Shown piece after piece: positions 1 through 8,924 of a stretch of 64,000 bases of DNA (position 1 is the stretch's first letter; the number at the start of each line of letters is the position of its first letter). The DNA is from Roseimaritima multifibrata. Lineage in GTDB: Bacteria; Planctomycetota; Planctomycetia; Pirellulales; Pirellulaceae. The stretch covers positions 744,001-808,000 of the forward strand of contig NZ_CP036262.1 in assembly GCF_007741495.1 (NCBI RefSeq), in the 5' to 3' direction. Position numbers and translations under genes: made by a program. The notes under the pieces were generated by a model. The model ran no database searches. It saw only the letters and a list, made by a program, of their open reading frames with translations, and was not told where the DNA came from.

Positions 1-731
1 TCGGGAGTCACGAAATTGCCGGTGCCCGTTTCAGAAATGCCGTGCGCGTACAGCACGATGATCTCTCGATTCTTTGCGGCTCGTTCAAACGCTCCGTCTA
101 TCTGCGCGTACGTGCGATCGGGCTGCGATGGCGTGTGGTCGATGCCCTTGCCGTAAAGGCACCCACGTTCAGCGATTTCTGCTGCCGGGACAAAAAATGT
201 GTTGTCTTCACTTAAGCGTTTGTCGGCAGCGATATTCTTGCCCGTTCGCAAGTGCCGAAACACTTTCAGCAGTGCCTCGTCCGTCGCGGCATTGTTGCGG
301 CTCATCGGATATGCAAACGATACCGGAGCGACGTCTGCTGCCTTGAATTCTTTCAGCTGCGGATGGATTTCACGATGTAGAAAAGCTTCCGGCGAGGCCT
401 CTTTGAAATACTCAACCGCTTTTAGATGATTGACACTGTGCGACCCGATCGCATGCCCGTGATCCCTCAGTTGTTGAATCGTGTCTCGGGCTCGGGCATC
501 GATTGTACCGCTGATGAAGAACGTCGCTTTGACTCCATATTCGTCGAACAATGGCAACGCCTTGATCCAGTCCTTGAAGTTGCGGTCATCGAAGGTCATC
601 ACGACACCCCCTTCGGTTAACGTCTTTGGCGTACGCGAAAGACGTTGATTCGATGTCGGCGGCGCATCGTCGCCTGCATAGGCAGGCGTCGATAGAACGG
701 CCACTACCAGAGCCCAAGCGAATCGATGCAC
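1..731 (-). CDS. Polysaccharide deacetylase (NodB-type), 3' end outside window
   Basis: The reading frame is open from a GTG at 731 to the window edge, so the C-terminus is missing. The start is preceded by AAGGA seven bases away. It opens with a signal peptide (hydrophobic stretch ending A-Y-A-G), so the product is exported. Then comes the NodB motif VVMTFDDRNFKDW, the region VKATFFISG and IGSHSVNHL, which supply the metal-binding Asp and His pair of carbohydrate esterase family 4. The second Asp of the usual TFDDG is present, with R in place of G. The family removes acetyl or related N-linked groups from polysaccharides; the substrate cannot be read here. It follows the DUF3500 gene by 19 bases on the same strand, so the two are probably co-transcribed. 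Confidence 0.85.
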   Translation of the reverse strand, partial: MHRFAWALVVAVLSTPAYAGDDAPPTSNQRLSRTPKTLTEGGVVMTFDDRNFKDWIKALPLFDEYGVKATFFISGTIDARARDTIQQLRDHGHAIGSHSVNHLKAVEYFKEASPEAFLHREIHPQLKEFKAADVAPVSFAYPMSRNNAATDEALLKVFRHLRTGKNIAADKRLSEDNTFFVPAAEIAERGCLYGKGIDHTPSQPDRTYAQIDGAFERAAKNREIIVLYAHGISETGTGNFVTP

Positions 732-750
732 CAGGATGTCCTTCAACGGT

Positions 751-1734
751 TTACGACTTCACGCCGATGTTGATATAAGCGTGAACGTGCGGGGCGCCGC
801 GGAAATGCCAAACCAATGACGGGCCTTCGACTCGCCAAATATCCCAGACGCGGTCATCGTCGATGTCCTCTTCTTGATAGAAGGCCATGTGCAGCTGATC
901 CATTCCTCCACTGCTTTTCAGGATCTCCATCACCTCATCCACGTCGTCTTCTCGATAGGGCGCCAGCAAGACCTTTAGAGTCGATTCGACCAGCTCTTTT
1001 TGGTCACTGGCAAGTTTGTTGACGGCGATCCCTGGAAAATGGCCGCTAGGTCCTTGCAGTTGCACGGCCGATTCTTTGGGAGCCTTCGTTTGCAGTGCCA
1101 GTTTGGCTTGATCGGCATCCAGAGCCTGGAAAACTTTATTCGTCTGCTGGGTTTGGTAATAGAAGAGGTTGTCAGACGGAACTTCTTCGCCATGCCCATA
1201 AACAATCGGGCCGCCGAAGGCCGCTTTGTCGACTCGGTTGCCGTCGGCTCGCATCGTGAGGTGCCGTCCGGTCATTTCAAATTGGAACTGGTCGGTGCCC
1301 GGTTCGCCAAACAAGGCGAAGCTGTAGTTTTCCATACCGGCGTCGTCTTCATCCATCTGTCGGATCAAACGTTGGTAACCATCTGCGGAAGTGATGTTGC
1401 GCACGATCTGGTCGATCAGCGTTCGCTGTTGCTTGGAGAAAAGATCGTCCCCAATGGTCGCTTTGGTGATGTGCCAGTTCGGATTGATTTTACGACGGTC
1501 GGCATGATCAAACGGTCGCCAGACGATTTCTTTCTGTTTATCTGAGAGCGAGCCGTACAGTTCTGCGACGAAGGTCTCGGCTGAGGTTTCAGGCGATCCT
1601 GCGGAATGAGCAAACCGAGCGTCGAAGAGGCCGACTGAGGCAACCCCCGCGGCGACGGTTCCACCAAGTTTAACAAAGTCTCGCCGAGCAACTCGCTGGC
1701 CATCGGGACGATTCATGTTCATCGTAAAGCTCAT
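751..1734 (-). CDS. DUF3500 protein with twin-arginine signal
   Basis: 327 aa. The N-terminus carries a twin-arginine signal (R-R-D-F-V-K followed by a hydrophobic Ala/Gly/Val stretch and an A-H-S-A cleavage region), so the protein is exported folded through Tat. The C-terminal W-H-F-R-G-A-P-H-V-H-A-Y-I-N-I block and the long acidic middle match the DUF3500 family, which is common in planctomycetes and has no settled function. The start at 1734 has no clear Shine-Dalgarno; ATGs at 1722 and 1716 would still leave the RR motif intact. It lies directly upstream of the deacetylase gene on the same strand, which suggests a joint extracytoplasmic role, but that is inference. Confidence 0.8.
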   Translation of the reverse strand: MSFTMNMNRPDGQRVARRDFVKLGGTVAAGVASVGLFDARFAHSAGSPETSAETFVAELYGSLSDKQKEIVWRPFDHADRRKINPNWHITKATIGDDLFSKQQRTLIDQIVRNITSADGYQRLIRQMDEDDAGMENYSFALFGEPGTDQFQFEMTGRHLTMRADGNRVDKAAFGGPIVYGHGEEVPSDNLFYYQTQQTNKVFQALDADQAKLALQTKAPKESAVQLQGPSGHFPGIAVNKLASDQKELVESTLKVLLAPYREDDVDEVMEILKSSGGMDQLHMAFYQEEDIDDDRVWDIWRVEGPSLVWHFRGAPHVHAYINIGVKS

Positions 1735-2271
1735 AGAGGGAGTGAGGGAGGATCATGGCGGGCACCGCCAAAAAGTAACGGTCGAATCACTCCAACTTAC
1801 CAAATCCGCCAGCAGCACACACGATTTTGCAGATTTCGGGTCGACCGGAGGCTGCTGTTAGGTAGGAGGCCGCTATCGTAGGCCAGCGTCTGGATTGGGG
1901 AGCCGCAAGGAGGTTAGCCGGCCGACGCGGGTTTTGATGTTGCGCTTTTGGGAGTTGGCTACTTAGCTTCCGCCGGGCTTGTCCCGGTCTGGGGCAACAC
2001 CTGGCAGCTACCCCCATGCCTCTTTGCGATTTGGGGCTGCGGAGAAGCGGCCATGGTCCGGGAAAGTTTTTAAGTTCACCGCCTTTGTGTTTCTCTTGGC
2101 ATTTATGGCTAAAAAAACACATGCCTGGCCAGTGTTGCGTTTTAAAGCGATCGCAATAAGCAATGACAGAAAACGTGACCGATGGGTCTTCCTTTCCCCT
2201 CTTCTTGATTTAGGGGCTTGGGTCCGTCACATTAGGGGACTCTTCTTCGCTGCGCTACAGGGGCTGTTCGT
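1735..2271. other. Intergenic region, no gene seen
   Basis: This 537-base stretch separates the divergent DUF3500 gene and comM. Short reading frames are present on both strands but show no recognisable motif and no ribosome-binding site. Promoters for both flanking genes must lie here, but I cannot place a convincing -10/-35 pair. Confidence 0.5.
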
Positions 2272-2940
2272 ATGCTGGCTAGACTTAAAACTTACACGTT
2301 GCTGGGGATCGAGGCGATTCCGGTGGATGTGGAGGTCGATCTCTCTCCGGCCGCATTGCCAAAAACGATCCTGGTCGGCTTGCCAGATGCCGCGGTCAAA
2401 GAAAGTGCTCATCGCGTGGAGCGGGCCTTGGTGAACAGCGGTTTTGTTCGGCCTCAGGATCGAGTGGTTATCAACCTTGCTCCGGGTGACTTGCAGAAAC
2501 AAGCAGCTGGTTTTGATCTGCCGATATCCTTGGGCGTCCTGGCTGGCAGCGGGCAATTGCAATCGGATCTGTTTGATGACTATGCGGTGATCGGTGAGCT
2601 TGCACTGGAGGGTCACACGAGACCTGTCAAAGGAGCTTTGTCGGTCGCGATCGAAGCGGCGAAGCAGGCAGGGCTGCGAGGGTTGGTTGTCCCTACCGCA
2701 AACGCATCGGAAGCGGCGGTGGTAGAAGACATCGATGTGATTGCCGTCGACACACTGGCCCAAGCGGTCGGGTTCTTTTCGGGTGAATTGCCGCTCGATC
2801 CAACTCCAAGTCGAATCCAGCAGTTGTTCGCGGAACTCTCGCAGTACGATCTCGATTTCGGTGACGTCCGAGGCCAAGAGATGGGTAAGCGAGCCCTCAC
2901 GCTAGCCGCCGCTGGAAGGCACAATTTATTGATGTTGTAG
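2272..2940 (+). pseudogene. comM: comM 5' piece (N-terminal domain), interrupted by element 1
   Basis: Encodes the N-terminal 221 residues of a ComM/YifB-type Mg-chelatase-like protein: the opening V-D-L-S-P-A-A-L-P-K-T and L-V-G-L-P-D-A-A-V-K-E-S segments, and the G-D-L-Q-K domain typical of the family (substrate-binding S5-like fold). The true gene sequence ends at 2934 inside the N-L-L-M of the Walker A lead-in. The next codons (L, stop) belong to element 1, so the present product would be a 222-aa protein without the ATPase. The frame is otherwise intact, and the ATG at 2272 fits the usual family start. ComM is a hexameric helicase that helps extend recombination during natural transformation. 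Confidence 0.95.
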
Positions 2941-2950
2941 CCAGTTTGCC
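2921..2950. other. attL of element 1
   Basis: The comM sequence up to 2934 (core TGATG, 2930-2934) is joined to the element arm 2934-2950 (GTTGTAGCCAGTTTGCC). This arm is the inverted complement, 16 of 17 bases, of the arm 13263-13279 at the other end. The codon phase agrees: 2932-2934 is the Met codon of N-L-L-M. Confidence 0.85.
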
Positions 2951-2954
2951 TTCG

Positions 2955-3833
2955 CTAGCGGAGGTCGTGTATCTTGTACCAGACGCCAACTGTCTGCAAT
3001 AATGCTTTAATTTCTCCTACTGCAGTCGCCGACTCAGGCATAGAATGCCCCGCAACCTCAAAAATGTAAAAGTCTGCTTCATTCACTCGTCGTACATCAA
3101 AGACATTAGGGTGTTTCTTAAGGCGATTCATCAAGGCAAGCCGTTTTGTTTTGCTAACTTTCGTAAGATCAACTTCAAACTGACAATAGGGTTTGGTCGA
3201 TGTCATTTCATCGTGTTCAATTGACATGCCTAATGCACTTGCAAGTGTGGCAGGCCGGTTTACCTTAGCGTCCGAAAGTTTCCGTATCATCTGTAGCATT
3301 TCATCGATTTTGTCTTCCTCAGTTCGTTCAGGTGGGCTGACTTCTTCGTCAGGCTTGCTTGGCACTGCCTTGATTTGCACTTCCAATTTTTTCCACCAAA
3401 TTTCAAACGCGTCTCTTAGCCGCTCGGGTTCTAAACCGGTTCCGTCCGGCAGTTCATTATTTATCGTCTGCACTAGTGAAAGCGTATCTTCTCTCGTTGA
3501 GTTTGTGTGTTGAAATTGTCCTAGCGGCTGTGAAATATCTGACGGTTCTAATTCGTGCAGGTAGGTGCAAACGTATGCGGATGACAATTTCGACAATGCG
3601 CCTGCCTCAAATAAAATCCAGGGTGCATTCAAATTCTCCGGTGTTAAACAAATGATGCCCACGGCTGCCGTCTCAAGTTCTTTAGCTATCTGCACGTTGC
3701 CCCGCGCCCCCTTCAAAATGTCCTGGGATGATATAAACGGACTCACAGATTGGATTACGCTCGGCAACCAATCTCGTAGGGCCGTAGCAATATGTTTGCT
3801 CCGTGCTCCAGACCAACTAATAAAGATTTTCAC
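2955..3833 (-). CDS. TIR-domain protein (element 1 cargo)
   Basis: About 292 aa. The GTG at 3833 gives M-K-I-F-I-S-W-S-G and has GGAG eight bases upstream, so it is preferred over the upstream TTG at 3866. The first ~150 residues are a bacterial TIR domain: I-S-W-S-G (strand A), the S-S-Q-D-I-x-K-G loop, G-I-I-C-L-T-x-E-N-L, and P-W-I-L-F-E-A-G-A-L, whose Glu is the expected catalytic residue. TIR domains of this type hydrolyse NAD or make cyclic ADP-ribose signals in anti-phage systems. The C-terminal ~80 residues form an unrecognised alpha/beta domain that may sense the trigger. No obvious partner (Sir2, SLOG, SAVED) is adjacent. The gene ends 20 bases from the attachment core, a typical cargo position. 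Confidence 0.85.
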   Translation of the reverse strand: MKIFISWSGARSKHIATALRDWLPSVIQSVSPFISSQDILKGARGNVQIAKELETAAVGIICLTPENLNAPWILFEAGALSKLSSAYVCTYLHELEPSDISQPLGQFQHTNSTREDTLSLVQTINNELPDGTGLEPERLRDAFEIWWKKLEVQIKAVPSKPDEEVSPPERTEEDKIDEMLQMIRKLSDAKVNRPATLASALGMSIEHDEMTSTKPYCQFEVDLTKVSKTKRLALMNRLKKHPNVFDVRRVNEADFYIFEVAGHSMPESATAVGEIKALLQTVGVWYKIHDLR

Positions 3834-3904
3834 TCTTGTTACTCCAGGTGGTGTGTGATTGTTCAACTATAGCACACCAATATCTGACAAATTACTGTAT
3901 TTCT

Positions 3905-5827
3905 TCAATTGCTTCCTGCTTTAAACTCCTCCCAAAGACCATTCAGGTCCGGCAACGTCCGCTCCACCGACATGCCCTTGCCGTCCTCGCCCCGCAGCAC
4001 AGCTTTGCCGGTCGCAAGGCTGCCAGGTGGCACCAGGTCCTGTCTCTCGCCCGTCCTAAACCGCACCCGGCAAAACCGGCCCTCCCGCGACATGCGACGG
4101 CCCAGGACGTACTGCGCAAACCCCTTGGCTTGCTTGCGTGGCTTCAAGTCCAGCTCGTCTATCAATTCACCAATCCTGTCCACCTCGTCCCAGTCTGTGG
4201 AGCGTCGCGCATGTTGGCGACGGGGGCCGCGTGGCCCGTCCGTTACCTCGCCAGGCACCATGCCGCCATGCAGGCCTTTGTCGTAGGCAGCGGCAAAGCC
4301 GACGGGATAGATGGTGATTGTGTCGACAAATTCCCTCAGGTGGGCGTTTAGTTTAGCCCGTACGTCAGTTGCGTCGTCTGGCGCAATTGCAGCCCGCAAG
4401 GTGGCAATGTCTGCCTGCCACCGCTTTAGCGTCGTGGCGGTAGCGGTCAGGCGGTCTAACGCTGCCTTGTCGGTCGCAATCTGCGTTTCTATGACCGATT
4501 GCTCCGTCTCTAGTGCCACGGCCCTTTCCTCGTATTTATCACGCATCGTCTGGGACGGCGTGCGGGCAATTTGTTCGACCAAATTGTCTAATTGCTGCTT
4601 GGACTCGCCAAGTTTTGCCTGTCCAGCACTGATTCGCTGCTGCAGTGCCTTTGACTCCGACGACTTGGCCTTGTTGTCTGGCAGCACGTCAGCAGGTCGC
4701 AGCAGGTGGCAGTTGTCCAGCACGCACGTCAGCACCTCGTCATAGCGGACGCTATGGTAAGGGCAGCCCAGTTGCCGCCGTGCCCCGTCACAAACCAGCC
4801 CAGGTTTGGACCGCTTGCCCTTGTCCGTGTAGTGCATGGCACGGCCGCAATAGCCGCAGACAACAAGGTGCCGTAGTACGTTGCTAAACCGTCCTGTCCG
4901 TCCACCTTTCCCACGATTAGTGTCAAGTTTCTTCTTGACCGCAAAGAAAAGCTCCTCGCTCACTACCGCTGGGTAATACCCCTTTATTGGTTCGCCGACC
5001 GGCTTGCGGGGGCCGTCTCGCTTCACATGCGGCTGGTACTCGCCAATCACTGCCCGGTTGTTAAGTATCTTTTTGATGTAGCTGCTGCGCCAGCCGTTCC
5101 CCTGCTTGCCTGCTGCCTGGTCTGCGCGACGTACGGGTGGTGGTGACCATGTCGCGGTTTTGTTCATCTGCCGTTCTATTTCACCATTGCCTAGCCCGTC
5201 TCGCTTCATCTCAAAAATGCGTTCAATGGTCTTCGCTGCCTCGGGGATTAATGCAAACCTCGTCCCGTTGTCCGCAGTTGTCAGCCAAGCGGGGGCGCGC
5301 GACGTGACCATTTTCCCAGTCTGCCTGGCGTCGTCAAACGCCCGGTTCCGCGACGCCTGGATCAGGTCTGACTTGCGTTTCGACTCCGCTTGTCCGCGCT
5401 GGATGCCAAACAGCAATTTTATCCATGCAATATCGTCCTTGTTGCCTGGCGCAAAAGTGTCCTCAGGTTCAATTGTTTGCAGCGTAATCCCGTTGTCCCA
5501 TAACTTAAAGCAGATCTCCTTCAGCACCTTGTCTGTTTCCTCGCGGCTCAAGCGGTCAATATTCTCGACCAATAGGATGCTTCCCCGTGGCACTTTGCCC
5601 GCTTCGATGTCATGCAAGAAACGTCCTAAGTGCCCTTTTTTTCGGTGGGTTCCGCTGTAACCAGATAGCCCTCGGTCAGTTTGCGTTTCGTATAGTGTCA
5701 GCTTGTTTCGTGCTAGCCAGCTTGCAGCCAGCTGCTCCTGGCGTTTTTCGCTGCTGCCAAACTCCTGCTCTGGCGTGCTGAACCGTAAGTAGCTGTAGAC
5801 GCGCGGCTTGGCCTTAGATGCTGCCAT
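3905..5827 (-). CDS. Large serine recombinase, probable integrase of element 1
   Basis: 640 aa from the ATG at 5827; GTG and TTG codons just upstream are less likely. N-terminal resolvase domain: Y-S-Y-L-R-F-S-T-P-E-Q with the catalytic Ser, and V-E-N-I-D-R-L-S-R-E. Then the recombinase domain around residues 170-300, a zinc ribbon (C-G-Y-C-G-R-A-M ... L-V-C-D ... G-C-P-Y-H) and a coiled coil (repeated Q, L, E from about 390 to 480). This is the complete architecture of large serine integrases. It is the only large recombinase in element 1, so it should make the TGATG crossover. The C-terminal ~130 residues are basic and unassigned. Its gene lies just inside the TIR gene at the left end. Confidence 0.92.
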   Translation of the reverse strand: MAASKAKPRVYSYLRFSTPEQEFGSSEKRQEQLAASWLARNKLTLYETQTDRGLSGYSGTHRKKGHLGRFLHDIEAGKVPRGSILLVENIDRLSREETDKVLKEICFKLWDNGITLQTIEPEDTFAPGNKDDIAWIKLLFGIQRGQAESKRKSDLIQASRNRAFDDARQTGKMVTSRAPAWLTTADNGTRFALIPEAAKTIERIFEMKRDGLGNGEIERQMNKTATWSPPPVRRADQAAGKQGNGWRSSYIKKILNNRAVIGEYQPHVKRDGPRKPVGEPIKGYYPAVVSEELFFAVKKKLDTNRGKGGRTGRFSNVLRHLVVCGYCGRAMHYTDKGKRSKPGLVCDGARRQLGCPYHSVRYDEVLTCVLDNCHLLRPADVLPDNKAKSSESKALQQRISAGQAKLGESKQQLDNLVEQIARTPSQTMRDKYEERAVALETEQSVIETQIATDKAALDRLTATATTLKRWQADIATLRAAIAPDDATDVRAKLNAHLREFVDTITIYPVGFAAAYDKGLHGGMVPGEVTDGPRGPRRQHARRSTDWDEVDRIGELIDELDLKPRKQAKGFAQYVLGRRMSREGRFCRVRFRTGERQDLVPPGSLATGKAVLRGEDGKGMSVERTLPDLNGLWEEFKAGSN

Positions 5828-5830
5828 CAA

Positions 5831-5857
5831 TGTCACCCTGTCAAAAAAGTGTCACCC
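5831..5857 (-). promoter_or_regulatory. Direct repeat TGTCACCC before recombinase gene
   Basis: TGTCACCC occurs at 5831-5838 and 5850-5857, 19 bases apart (about two helical turns), directly upstream of the ATG at 5827. An inverted copy (GGGTGAC) lies near 5891. The spacing suggests a repressor site on the integrase gene, but no regulator can be named. Confidence 0.35.
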
Positions 5858-5907
5858 GTTAAGAAGTAGAAGGGGGCGGCTGGCCTGTCCGGGTGACGGG
5901 CAGTAAA

Positions 5908-5938
5908 CGGCCCCACGCGGGTAATTAGTCCGCGTGGT
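5908..5938. promoter_or_regulatory. Conserved TAATTA motif with hairpin, copy 1
   Basis: GCGGGTAATTAGTCCGCG at 5917-5934 sits 89 bases upstream of the recombinase start. Here it lies inside a strong inverted repeat: CCACGCGG (5913-5920) and CCGCGTGG (5930-5937), extendable by three more pairs after one mismatch. The same core recurs at 15363 and 24080. It also follows the end of the DUF2213 gene (5963), so the hairpin could end that transcript. Confidence 0.55.
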
Positions 5939-5962
5939 GCCGCCCCCAGGGCTACAGGCGTG

Positions 5963-6964
5963 TTAGCCTGTCTGCGTCCAGTCGATCGCTGCCATAACCA
6001 ACGGTCCGTCGTCGCGGCTGTGCTGGGCTGCCTGCTGGCTGTTGTGGACTTGGCCAGCGTCGGCATGCCCGTAGCCCCAGTCTGGCAGCAGCAGCGGTGC
6101 CTCGTCCGACTGGCCGCGTACGTTGGCAACCACCTCGTCTAGCTCGCCTGCTGCGTCTGCATGCCCATCGGCTCGCATTGCATAGGCAGCCCCTTCCAGG
6201 TAGTCAGCAACCAGGGGCGTGCTGCTGCCCAGGTTGCCGTGTGGCTGCGGTTGCTGTTGCGGCCAGCTGCTTGGTGCGACAACGGGCATCGCGTCGTGGC
6301 TGGCCCCCTGGTGGCTGCTGCAGCCACAGCCGTTGTTGGTCGGTGGACCAAAATCCATCGTTGGCATCAGTAGCGGGCTTTCGTCGTAGTCCATTTCGCT
6401 TTCCTTGTTCATCTGTAAAAGGCCGCAACCGTCAACAACCGCACACGCGCCCTTGCCTGTTACCAGCAGGGCTAGGTGGTCGGGTCGAAAGTTGGTGGCC
6501 ACTTTGGTAAAACCAGCGTTCCCCTGTCCGCCATAGTTGGCTGAGGGGGCTGGTACGTTGTCTGTAAACAGACCAGTGCTCACTTCCATAGGCTTGCCTT
6601 GCTCCAATGCCGTCAGTACCGACGGGGCAAGCTGCCGTAGTCGCTCAACCTCCAGCCAGGCCTCCGCACGCAACTTCCGGTGGTCCCAGTGGGCGTTTCG
6701 GATCATGCCCACGGTTTGGGACGTTCCTACCTCAGCAACCGCCACCGGCACGCCACCTATTGCTGGGTGGCCGACCGTCACTGGCACGCCGTTCCACTGC
6801 CCCGGTCGCTTGGCAAGTTCTTCCTTGGTGTAAAGCAGCGCGCCGCCGCTGCCCTTGTGGACGCCAGGCACCAACATTGCCACCGGGGCAACCAGGTAAT
6901 CCTTGCCGCCTTCGGTCGCTTGACGGACGTATTGGTTGTGGACGTTGTGGGTGATGGTTTCCAT
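5963..6964 (-). CDS. DUF2213-like phage prohead/protease protein
   Basis: 333 aa. The N-terminal ~170 residues resemble the DUF2213 prohead family: T-K-E-E-L-A-K-R-P-G-Q-W-N-G-V-P-V-T-V-G-H-P, then the E-V-S-T-G block and R-P-D-H-L-A-L-L-V, followed by G-A-C-A-V-V-D-G-C-G. In tailed phages this gene lies next to the portal and capsid genes and acts in head assembly. Here neither neighbour is present. The C-terminal half is low-complexity, rich in Gly, His, Gln and Asp, and unrecognised. Start at 6964 with AAGG about ten bases upstream. Same strand and order as the terminase genes, so probably one packaging operon. Confidence 0.7.
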   Translation of the reverse strand: METITHNVHNQYVRQATEGGKDYLVAPVAMLVPGVHKGSGGALLYTKEELAKRPGQWNGVPVTVGHPAIGGVPVAVAEVGTSQTVGMIRNAHWDHRKLRAEAWLEVERLRQLAPSVLTALEQGKPMEVSTGLFTDNVPAPSANYGGQGNAGFTKVATNFRPDHLALLVTGKGACAVVDGCGLLQMNKESEMDYDESPLLMPTMDFGPPTNNGCGCSSHQGASHDAMPVVAPSSWPQQQPQPHGNLGSSTPLVADYLEGAAYAMRADGHADAAGELDEVVANVRGQSDEAPLLLPDWGYGHADAGQVHNSQQAAQHSRDDGPLVMAAIDWTQTG

Positions 6965-6984
6965 CTGCTTGGCCTTGGGTTGGT

Positions 6985-7488
6985 TTAGACTTTGATGTTA
7001 GATAGTTCGGTCTTGTAGGCCTCTTCTGCGGCTGCCCGCTTTGCCTCTGCTTTGGCCTGTTCTGCTGCGTCGGCCCGCGTCATGCCTCTGGCTGCCAAGT
7101 CCGCGTCCTCTAGCGCCACCTCAGCAGCCGCAAGTGCCTTATTGCTCGCCCGCACCGCATCCCTGGCAGCGGTCAACCTGGCAATGTTGTCAGCTGGGTC
7201 AGGGTGCGTGCCTGGGTTGTGGGTAAGCGACTCCTTCAGGTCATCAAACGCTTGCGTCTGGCGCTTGACGGCCAGGCGGTGGTATTGGCAAATGTTGGCG
7301 TAGCGCTCGCGGTCGTCCTCGGGTGGCGGTTCCATTTGTCCAAATCCGTAACGCTCATATTCCCGCCTTGCCCCCGTCGCGTAATAAAGCCACGTTCCCC
7401 CGCCATCAACTGGTTTGCCATTTTCCTGTTCAAACCATTCGATTCGTGCCTGTGCTTGGGCCTGGGCTGGGTTTTGGTTTGGCAACAT
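6985..7488 (-). CDS. Small coiled-coil protein in packaging operon
   Basis: 167 aa, not recognised. The N-terminus is Gln/Ala-rich, the middle holds a Trp/Tyr-rich segment (G-T-W-L-Y-Y-A-T-G-A-R-R-E-Y), and the last ~70 residues are Ala/Glu/Lys-rich and should be helical. The start at 7488 has a good ribosome-binding site (AAAGGTGA). It lies between the terminase large subunit and the DUF2213 gene, where full phages carry a portal gene, but it is far too short to be a portal. It may be a scaffold or adaptor protein; that is only inferred from position. Confidence 0.6.
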   Translation of the reverse strand: MLPNQNPAQAQAQARIEWFEQENGKPVDGGGTWLYYATGARREYERYGFGQMEPPPEDDRERYANICQYHRLAVKRQTQAFDDLKESLTHNPGTHPDPADNIARLTAARDAVRASNKALAAAEVALEDADLAARGMTRADAAEQAKAEAKRAAAEEAYKTELSNIKV

Positions 7489-7520
7489 CTCATTTCACCT
7501 TTGGTTAATTGATCTTCGGT

Positions 7521-8924
7521 CTAAAACATCGCGCCGACTAGGCGTACTGGCTTACTGGTCACAGCGGCAACGCCTGCCACCACGTTTGCTAGGTCGTCGT
7601 GGCCGCCGCGTGGGTGGTCAATAATGTCTTTCCCGCCAGCACGCGTCCGGCGTTCCAGGCTGGCCAGTTGGTCCAGCAACTTCGCTTGGTCCAACAGCTC
7701 AACGCAACCACTGCAAAGCAGCGGCAGCAGCTCGGTGTAAAGACCTGACTTCGGCTGCTCGGCGCGTTTGTAGCGGATGCCGTTACGGGTAAAGGCGGAC
7801 GACACAAACTCCGCAGCGTAATTGTCACCTGTGACGCGCCTGCAGCCGTAGCGGCGTAGGTCTACGGCCATTGCGTCAACGACTGCCGACGGGTTAAAGG
7901 GTGGAGACCAGCTGCGTGCATAATCAATCACCACGTTCTGCTGTTCTTTGTGGGCAATCGCTAAAGCGGCGTCATCACCACGCCCACCAGACATATCAAC
8001 AAAGGCCGTGTATTTCGTGCCCTTTCTAGGCATCCGCTCACTGCAGCCCTCGATTACCAGTGGGTCTAGTACGGCCCTGGTAATGTAGTCCGCAACATCA
8101 TCTCGCCATTCGCCTAAGTACTCGCTCCGTGCTGCGTGCTTATCCTCAGCAAGGGCCGTTACCACCACGTGCTCGGGCAGTGTCGGGTTCATCGTCCGGC
8201 TGCTTGCGTTCCATACCAACACCTGCCCCTTCGGGTTTGCATGGTGGCGGACGTACTGTTGCCAACACCACCCTTTGCGTGCGTATGGGCTGCTAATGCA
8301 GACCAGTTTGCCCCCGGTGGTTGCCAAGGCAGGCCGGATCGCTCGCATCAGCTCCGTATCCGTTCTGCTGCGTGTCTCGGCATCAGTGCCAAAAAAACAA
8401 GCCTCATCAACCACCGCAGCTAGTAGCGTGTACCCGCGTATCGTTCGGTAGTCGCCCGCCAAGATTTCGATGCGTGTGCCGCACCGCAAGGAGAAGCCGC
8501 TTTTTGTCTCCCTCTCCAGTTCCCGCTTAAACAGCGGCGTTTCAAATATCGCCCGGCAGTAGTCGCGCACGATGCGACCCTGGGCCATCGTCGGTGCCAC
8601 CACCGGCACAACCCCACGTTCCCCGGGTGCCAGTCGCGTGTAGTGACCAGCCAGCACCGCCTCGTATGCCGCCACCGTGGCGGCTATGCGGGACTTGCCG
8701 CTACGTCGGCCTGTTAAAAACAGGGCCGCATCGAAGCCACCAGGCGGCAGCGTGTTGACGTTGCGCCCCGTGCAGTCGGCAACAATGTGGCGTGCGGTCC
8801 TGTTGACGACCGGCAGGCCGTACAGCGTCCGCAGGGCGGCCAGCCAAGGCTGCCAGCTGGCCAAGTCCGTACCGATAAAGCTGCCAAGCAGTTGCGGGTC
8901 TTTGATTGCCTCGATGATGTTCAT
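7521..8924 (-). CDS. Terminase large subunit (DNA packaging ATPase/nuclease)
   Basis: 467 aa, full length for the family. ATPase: G-R-R-S-G-K-S (Walker A, near residue 90) and A-A-V-V-D-E-A-C-F-F (Walker B with catalytic Glu), then C-I-S-S-P motif III. Nuclease: F-V-D-M-S-G-G-R-G-D-D-A, a conserved Asp in the V-T-G-D-N-Y segment, and H-D-D-L-A-N near the C-terminus, the three acidic positions of the RNase H-like fold. It cuts and pumps DNA into a prohead. The start overlaps the preceding gene by four bases (ATGA), so the two are translationally coupled. Without portal or capsid genes in the element, it would need a helper phage's proheads. Confidence 0.88.
   Translation of the reverse strand: MNIIEAIKDPQLLGSFIGTDLASWQPWLAALRTLYGLPVVNRTARHIVADCTGRNVNTLPPGGFDAALFLTGRRSGKSRIAATVAAYEAVLAGHYTRLAPGERGVVPVVAPTMAQGRIVRDYCRAIFETPLFKRELERETKSGFSLRCGTRIEILAGDYRTIRGYTLLAAVVDEACFFGTDAETRSRTDTELMRAIRPALATTGGKLVCISSPYARKGWCWQQYVRHHANPKGQVLVWNASSRTMNPTLPEHVVVTALAEDKHAARSEYLGEWRDDVADYITRAVLDPLVIEGCSERMPRKGTKYTAFVDMSGGRGDDAALAIAHKEQQNVVIDYARSWSPPFNPSAVVDAMAVDLRRYGCRRVTGDNYAAEFVSSAFTRNGIRYKRAEQPKSGLYTELLPLLCSGCVELLDQAKLLDQLASLERRTRAGGKDIIDHPRGGHDDLANVVAGVAAVTSKPVRLVGAMF

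Noticed and set aside
2227-2877. Long minus-strand reading frame across the 5' piece of comM
   Set aside because: It is antisense to clear ComM motifs and has no recognisable protein sequence.
5833-6129. 98-aa minus-strand frame before recombinase 1
   Set aside because: It reads through the conserved hairpin motif (as G-L-I-T-R) and the repeats; it is better seen as the control region.
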